This document shows positions 22,135 to 25,942 of a stretch of 25,942 nucleotides of DNA, piece after piece. The notes under the pieces were generated by a model. The model saw only the letters and a program-made list of their open reading frames with translations, was not told the DNA's origin and ran no database searches. The translations under genes and the position numbers were made by a program. Location: assembly GCA_049607205.1 (NCBI GenBank), contig JBMYWH010000029.1:1-25942 (forward strand), in the 5' to 3' direction. Position 1 is the first letter of the stretch; each line of letters starts with the position of its first letter. This stretch comes from JBELHR01 sp049607205 (GTDB lineage Bacteria; Bacteroidota; Bacteroidia; Flavobacteriales; Flavobacteriaceae).

Positions 22135-22812
22135 ATGTCAAACAACAATGAATTTATGGACGATATAGGAGATAACCATGTAGGTACTTCTGCTGTGACT
22201 CCTATGCGTGAAGATGCTTTTGAACTTTCAGATAAAGAGAAGATTGAAAAGATTCAACACAACGTTAAAGAGATCTTAGAAACTCTAGGATTGGATTTGA
22301 ATGACGACAGTTTAAAGGGAACTCCTAAAAGAGTGGCAAAAGCCTATGTAAAAGAACTTTTCGGAGGGTTAAATCCTGAAAAAGCACCAGGTTTATCCAC
22401 TTTTGATAATAATTATAAGTATGGAGAGATGCTTGTTGAAAAGAATATCACAGTCTATTCTACTTGTGAGCACCACCTTTTGCCTATAGTTGGGCGTGCT
22501 CATGTTGCTTATATATCTAAAGGGAAGGTAATTGGTCTGTCTAAAATGAACCGTATCGTGGATCACTTTGCCAAGCGACCACAGGTACAGGAACGTTTGA
22601 CGATGCAAATTGTTCAAGCTTTGCAGAAAGCACTTGGAACCGATGATGTGGCTTGTGTGATTGATGCTAAGCACTTATGCGTTAATTCAAGAGGAATTAG
22701 AGATATAGAAAGTTCTACAGTCACTGCGGAATACGGAGGGCAGTTTAAGGATAAAGATGTTCGAAAGGAACTTCTCGATTATATTAAATTAGATACCCCT
22801 ACAGGGCTTTAA
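22135..22812 (+). CDS. folE: GTP cyclohydrolase I
   Basis: This 225-residue enzyme converts GTP to dihydroneopterin triphosphate, the first step of folate and pterin synthesis. Zinc ligands are Cys111 and His114 in STCEHHLLP (109-117) and Cys182 in HLCVNSRG (180-187). GLSKMNRIVDHFAKRPQVQERLT (134-156) is the substrate and tunnel segment. The first 30 residues are a variable acidic extension before the conserved EKIEKIQHNVKEIL helix; later ATG codons exist within it, so the exact start is less certain. It starts three bases after hisS, so the two are surely co-transcribed, and it ends at a terminator. Confidence 0.95.
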   Translation: MSNNNEFMDDIGDNHVGTSAVTPMREDAFELSDKEKIEKIQHNVKEILETLGLDLNDDSLKGTPKRVAKAYVKELFGGLNPEKAPGLSTFDNNYKYGEMLVEKNITVYSTCEHHLLPIVGRAHVAYISKGKVIGLSKMNRIVDHFAKRPQVQERLTMQIVQALQKALGTDDVACVIDAKHLCVNSRGIRDIESSTVTAEYGGQFKDKDVRKELLDYIKLDTPTGL

Positions 22813-22813
22813 T

Positions 22814-22847
22814 AAAAAAACTCTAGATCTTAGTCTAGAGTTTTTTT
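22814..22847. terminator. Bidirectional terminator after folE, overlapping the 3' end of a patatin gene
   Basis: ACTCTAGA (22820-22827) pairs with TCTAGAGT (22834-22841) around TCTTAG, with A and T runs of seven on the two sides. The minus-strand patatin stop codon (22832-22830) sits in the loop, and the right arm and T run encode its last residues. Confidence 0.87.
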
Positions 22848-23615
22848 ATGAACTGATTTTAAACTTTCATAGGCTTCCTTAATACTGTTATATCCTATTT
22901 TATAAAGTTTGTCAAGATTTATTGGATCGGTATTGAATGAAGAAAATTTAGCAAGCTCTTGAGGTTGTAATCCTAAGTCACAAATTTTGAGTTTTTCATT
23001 TTCCCATTGACTTCCTCCTATATCGATCACGCGTTTAAGAACATCTGTGGCGACAGTTAGTTTCGTTTTATCAATTATTTTATTAGGACTTAAATGCATT
23101 CCAATGAGGAACTCACAATCATTTCGAATGATGTCTGCAGGAAAATGATTTAAGATTCCTCCATCGGTATAATAAATATCATTGATGATCATCGGTTTAA
23201 ATACACCAGGATAAGAGCTGGAAGCCAAAACTGCTGGAGCCAATGGTCCAGAGTCAAAAATGGTTTCTTGACCTGTAAAAAGGTTGCTAGCCACTATTCT
23301 TAAAGGAATTTCCAAATCTTCAAAAGTTCTTTGGTCTAAGTATTTATTGAATATTTCTAAAATTTTAGGTGTATTCATTAGTCCCAATCGCCCTGATAAA
23401 TATTTGCGAGAAAATGGTTTTTCAGATTTGTAAAAGTTAGCAATTTCATGACTTTTATAACCTGCCGCATACAATGCACCTGCTATGCTTCCGGTGCTGG
23501 TACCAGATATAATTCCAGGTTTAATATTGTTTTCTTCAAAATATTGAATCATTCCAGCATGGACTAATCCCTTACTTCCACCTCCTGAGAGCGTTAAACC
23601 TATCTTATATTTCAT
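22830..23615 (-). CDS. Patatin-like phospholipase family protein
   Basis: This 261-residue protein has the patatin Ser-Asp dyad: oxyanion loop SGGGSKG (10-16), nucleophile Ser40 in SGTSTGS (37-43) and Asp151 in DGG (151-153). A catalytically active acyl hydrolase acting on membrane lipids is expected. There is no signal peptide, so it is cytoplasmic or peripheral to the inner membrane, and it lacks the POTRA/barrel extension of secreted patatins. The ATG at 23615 is chosen over a TTG nine bases upstream. It lies head to head with a second patatin-like gene 50 bases away, with the same length class and aligned dyad. Confidence 0.9.
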   Translation of the reverse strand: MKYKIGLTLSGGGSKGLVHAGMIQYFEENNIKPGIISGTSTGSIAGALYAAGYKSHEIANFYKSEKPFSRKYLSGRLGLMNTPKILEIFNKYLDQRTFEDLEIPLRIVASNLFTGQETIFDSGPLAPAVLASSSYPGVFKPMIINDIYYTDGGILNHFPADIIRNDCEFLIGMHLSPNKIIDKTKLTVATDVLKRVIDIGGSQWENEKLKICDLGLQPQELAKFSSFNTDPINLDKLYKIGYNSIKEAYESLKSVHKKTLD

Positions 23616-23665
23616 TAGAGTCAATTGCTTTTAGTAAATTTAAGAATAATCCAATTAATCTAATC

Positions 23666-24409
23666 ATGACAAAAAAAATTAATTTAGTCCTTAGTGGAGG
23701 AGGAGCCAGAGGAGCAATTCATGTGGGGATTTATCAATATTTGAAGGAGAACAATTATGAAATTCAGGAAATAGCAGGGACCTCTGTTGGTTCTTTAATT
23801 GGATGTTTAATAGCAGCTGATGTGCATCCCCAGGAATTGATTAAGGTAATGAGAGATTCTCAGATAAAGGATTTCTTAAAACCTGATTTTAGGAGTAAAC
23901 TTGCCCTGTTCAATTTGGATAAACTCAACAAAGTAATTGAATCCTATATTCCTCATAATTCCTTTGAAGGATTGAATATCCCATTTACTGCATGTTCGAC
24001 AAATTTGAGTAAGAATAAAGCTCAATTTTTTACTTCAGGAGAATTGTCAGATCGGGTAGAAGCCTCCTGTAGCATTCCACTGGTTTTTTCACCAAAACAA
24101 ATTGATGGAGATCTGTATTGCGATGGTGGTTTATTAAATAATTTGCCTGTTCAAGCAATTTCTGATAATGGTTTTCCAATTGTAGCCTGCCATGCGAATA
24201 ATTATAAATATGAACCTATACACAAGACTGGAGAGGTGATCAATCGAATAGTGAATATTTCGGTTGGAAATACTGCAAAAGAAGGAATGGAATTAGCAGA
24301 TGTTTTAATTAATCCATTTTTAGAACACAGTTATTCCACCTTGGATCTCAAGGATAGTCAGGAATTATTTGACATTGGTTATGGGGAAGCTCAAAAGATT
24401 TTAGGATAA
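23666..24409 (+). CDS. Patatin-like phospholipase family protein
   Basis: This 247-residue protein has the oxyanion loop SGGGARG (10-16), nucleophile Ser40 in GTSVGS (38-43) and Asp153 in CDGG (152-155). The pattern and spacing match a soluble intracellular patatin-like acyl hydrolase, with no signal peptide or membrane helix. It faces the other patatin gene, and the serine falls at residue 40 in both proteins, with similar blocks such as IQYFEENN/IYQYLKENN and FEDLEIP/FEGLNIP. That suggests an old inverted duplication. The substrate is unknown. A hairpin follows at once, but its U tract serves the opposite strand better. Confidence 0.9.
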   Translation: MTKKINLVLSGGGARGAIHVGIYQYLKENNYEIQEIAGTSVGSLIGCLIAADVHPQELIKVMRDSQIKDFLKPDFRSKLALFNLDKLNKVIESYIPHNSFEGLNIPFTACSTNLSKNKAQFFTSGELSDRVEASCSIPLVFSPKQIDGDLYCDGGLLNNLPVQAISDNGFPIVACHANNYKYEPIHKTGEVINRIVNISVGNTAKEGMELADVLINPFLEHSYSTLDLKDSQELFDIGYGEAQKILG

Positions 24410-24439
24410 AAAAAAACTCCTCACTTTAAAAGTGAGGAG
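24408..24439 (-). terminator. Intrinsic terminator of the M1 peptidase gene
   Basis: CTCCTCACTT (24417-24426) pairs with AAGTGAGGAG (24430-24439). On the minus strand the hairpin is followed by nine T bases (24416-24408), so it terminates the M1 gene, whose stop is 22 bases before it. On the plus strand the hairpin lacks a U tract and would be weak for the patatin gene. Confidence 0.88.
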
Positions 24440-24461
24440 CTATAATATAACTTGTGAAAGT

Positions 24462-25942
24462 TTAGTTCTTTACTTTGTTTTTTACTTGTTCGAACTTAGA
24501 CTTAGTATCTAATCCCCAATCGTTATTCTGCATATTTACATCTGCAGTTTCATTCTCTGTATCGACAACGATTGATTTAATTGGCTTAGAAGTTGGAATA
24601 ACCTTAGTTACTTGTTCGTCGTTGTATCTCCAGATTTGCGCTGGATACACTTTGCGTTCTTTTGTTCCATCTTCATAAGTAATGTCCACTAGAATTGGCA
24701 TTACTAATCCACCTGGTTTATTATAAGTAACTTGATAGAAGAATTTATCACCTTTTCTGTCTTTAGTAGCTTCAAGAGCTTCAGCGCTCATTGGAGCTCC
24801 TTCTGAAGTATCTTCTTCGAAATATACAAGTTCCCCTGTCATACCTCTCTTAGAGGCCATTTCAGTACCTTTTTCCGTTGGTGTCGTTGTTGCATAGAAT
24901 TTCTTTACTTCTTGAATTCCTATATCAGAAACATCAGTAGTATAGAACCATCCTCTGAAGAACCATGATAATTCCATAGCAGAAGCATCCTCCATTGTTC
25001 TAAAGAAATCTGCAGGTGTAGGATGTTTGAATTTCCATCTTTGTGCATAGGTTTTAAAAGCATAGTCAAAAAGCTCTTCTCCCATAATGGTGTTTCTTAA
25101 CATGTACAAACCAGCAGCAGGTTTAGCATAGGCGTTTGAACCAAACTGATATACATTGTCTCCATTAGACATGATAGGAGAGATCCTTGATTGGTCTCCG
25201 CCCATATACCTTACCATACTCTTAGGAAGTCCTCTTGAAATAGGGAAGTCCTTGTCGTAGTCTTGCATGGCTAAAATTTGTACAAAAGAGTTTAATCCTT
25301 CATCCATCCAAGTCCATTGTCTTTCATCAGAATTCACAATCATAGGAAAAAAGTTATGTCCTACTTCATGAATAATAACTCCTAACATTCTATATTTAGT
25401 TCTATCGCTATAAGTTCCATCAGGATTTGGTCTTCCGAAGTTGAAACAAATCTGAGGGTATTCCATTCCTTGTCTTTTTGCATGAACTGAAATAGCCTTG
25501 TGATAAGGATAGTCAAAAGTATAATTAGAATATGTTTCCAAGGTTTGTGCTACCGCTCTAGTAGAGTGTTCTTCCCATAAAGGGTTTCCTTCCTTAGGGT
25601 ATAGTGAATGAGCCATAACCGTTTTTCCGTTAATGTCAACGGCCATTGCATCCCAGATGTATTTTCTTGAGGAAGCAAATGCAAAGTCTCTTACTTGTTT
25701 TGCGTCAAAACTCCAAGTCTTAGTTTTAGTAGAAAAACCTTTTTCAGCTTTTTCAGCTTCTTCCTGAGTTACGATCATTACTGGATCAGTAAAAGATTTT
25801 TCAGCTTTTTCAAATCTTTTAATTTGCGTTTTAGACATTACGTCTTTAGGATTAGTAAGTACTCCAGTAGCTCCTAAAACGTGATCTGCAGGAGTTGTAA
25901 TATTTACTTGATAATCTCCGAATTCTAGAGCGAATTCACTTC
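24462..25942 (-). CDS. M1-family zinc aminopeptidase-like protein, 5' end outside the window
   Basis: The frame continues without a stop from 25838 to the window edge, adding 34 codons (ending LGATGVLTNPKDV) that look like the M1 N-terminal beta domain, so the gene begins beyond 25942. The zinc site is HEVGHNF (HExxH near 25370-25356) followed after 18 residues by Glu in WMDEGLNSF. The substrate motif GMEYP (near 25468-25454) stands for the M1 GxMEN element. M1 enzymes remove N-terminal residues from peptides. The C-terminal part with TVTYEDGTKERKVYPAQIWRYND-like beta strands is typical of large exported Bacteroidota M1 proteins. The signal sequence cannot be seen. Confidence 0.92.
   Translation of the reverse strand, partial: SEFALEFGDYQVNITTPADHVLGATGVLTNPKDVMSKTQIKRFEKAEKSFTDPVMIVTQEEAEKAEKGFSTKTKTWSFDAKQVRDFAFASSRKYIWDAMAVDINGKTVMAHSLYPKEGNPLWEEHSTRAVAQTLETYSNYTFDYPYHKAISVHAKRQGMEYPQICFNFGRPNPDGTYSDRTKYRMLGVIIHEVGHNFFPMIVNSDERQWTWMDEGLNSFVQILAMQDYDKDFPISRGLPKSMVRYMGGDQSRISPIMSNGDNVYQFGSNAYAKPAAGLYMLRNTIMGEELFDYAFKTYAQRWKFKHPTPADFFRTMEDASAMELSWFFRGWFYTTDVSDIGIQEVKKFYATTTPTEKGTEMASKRGMTGELVYFEEDTSEGAPMSAEALEATKDRKGDKFFYQVTYNKPGGLVMPILVDITYEDGTKERKVYPAQIWRYNDEQVTKVIPTSKPIKSIVVDTENETADVNMQNNDWGLDTKSKFEQVKNKVKN

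Noticed and set aside
1..25942. CRISPR arrays, insertion sequences, prophage or integrase attachment at the tRNA
   Set aside because: I found no regular repeat-spacer pattern, transposase, integrase or terminal inverted repeats, and the genes beside the tRNA look native in composition.

Overview
This window looks like core chromosome of a low-GC member of the Bacteroidota, most likely Flavobacteriales. The evidence is a set of proteins typical of that phylum: a PUR-type DUF3276 protein, an enlarged NusB, a DUF1573 lipoprotein, a YbbR-like protein next to coaE, an RprX/RprY-like two-component pair and an HSDR_N-type protein beside holA. Ribosome binding sites are poor, and several intergenic regions carry the phylum's TAnnTTTG -7 element, some with a TTG about 19-20 bases upstream. 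I cannot place it to family or genus.

Layout. Bases 1-55 hold the 5' part of a tRNA-Gly(TCC) on the minus strand, with its own promoter. Two divergent GNAT acetyltransferases follow (106-1008), the second apparently co-transcribed with an AsmA-like single-pass envelope protein (1012-2559). A shared terminator separates this from a minus-strand PUR protein and an ABC exporter (2594-4764). Leucine dehydrogenase (4870-5961) is divergent from the exporter and ends in a strong terminator. The plus-strand block 6042-9407 is nusB, a DUF1573 lipoprotein, yajC, a YbbR-like protein and coaE. A histidine kinase and OmpR-type regulator (9512-11802) follow, with a striking helically phased GTTAA repeat array upstream. 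Then come a YciO-like YrdC-fold protein (11865-12485), a minus-strand glycosyltransferase plus HSDR_N protein (12471-13900) and divergent holA (13924-14928).

The minus-strand block 14959-18802 reads rlmH, rdgB, a FecCD permease, its ATPase and a secreted M28 peptidase, with tight or overlapping junctions. The plus-strand block 18877-22812 reads nadC, a YihY-family membrane protein, hisS and folE. Two head-to-head patatin-like genes (22830-24409) follow, and the window ends inside a minus-strand M1 aminopeptidase-like gene that runs off the right edge.

Most genes are housekeeping: transcription antitermination, replication clamp loading, tRNA charging, rRNA methylation, nucleotide-pool cleaning, and NAD, CoA and folate/pterin synthesis, plus envelope functions. 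I see no insertion sequence, CRISPR array, phage gene or clear sign of recent transfer, and no stretch above 300 bases lacks a gene. The most interesting signals are regulatory: the phased repeats before the two-component operon, and promoters overlapping terminator hairpins before nusB and the YciO-like gene. I did not find a convincing new multi-gene system.
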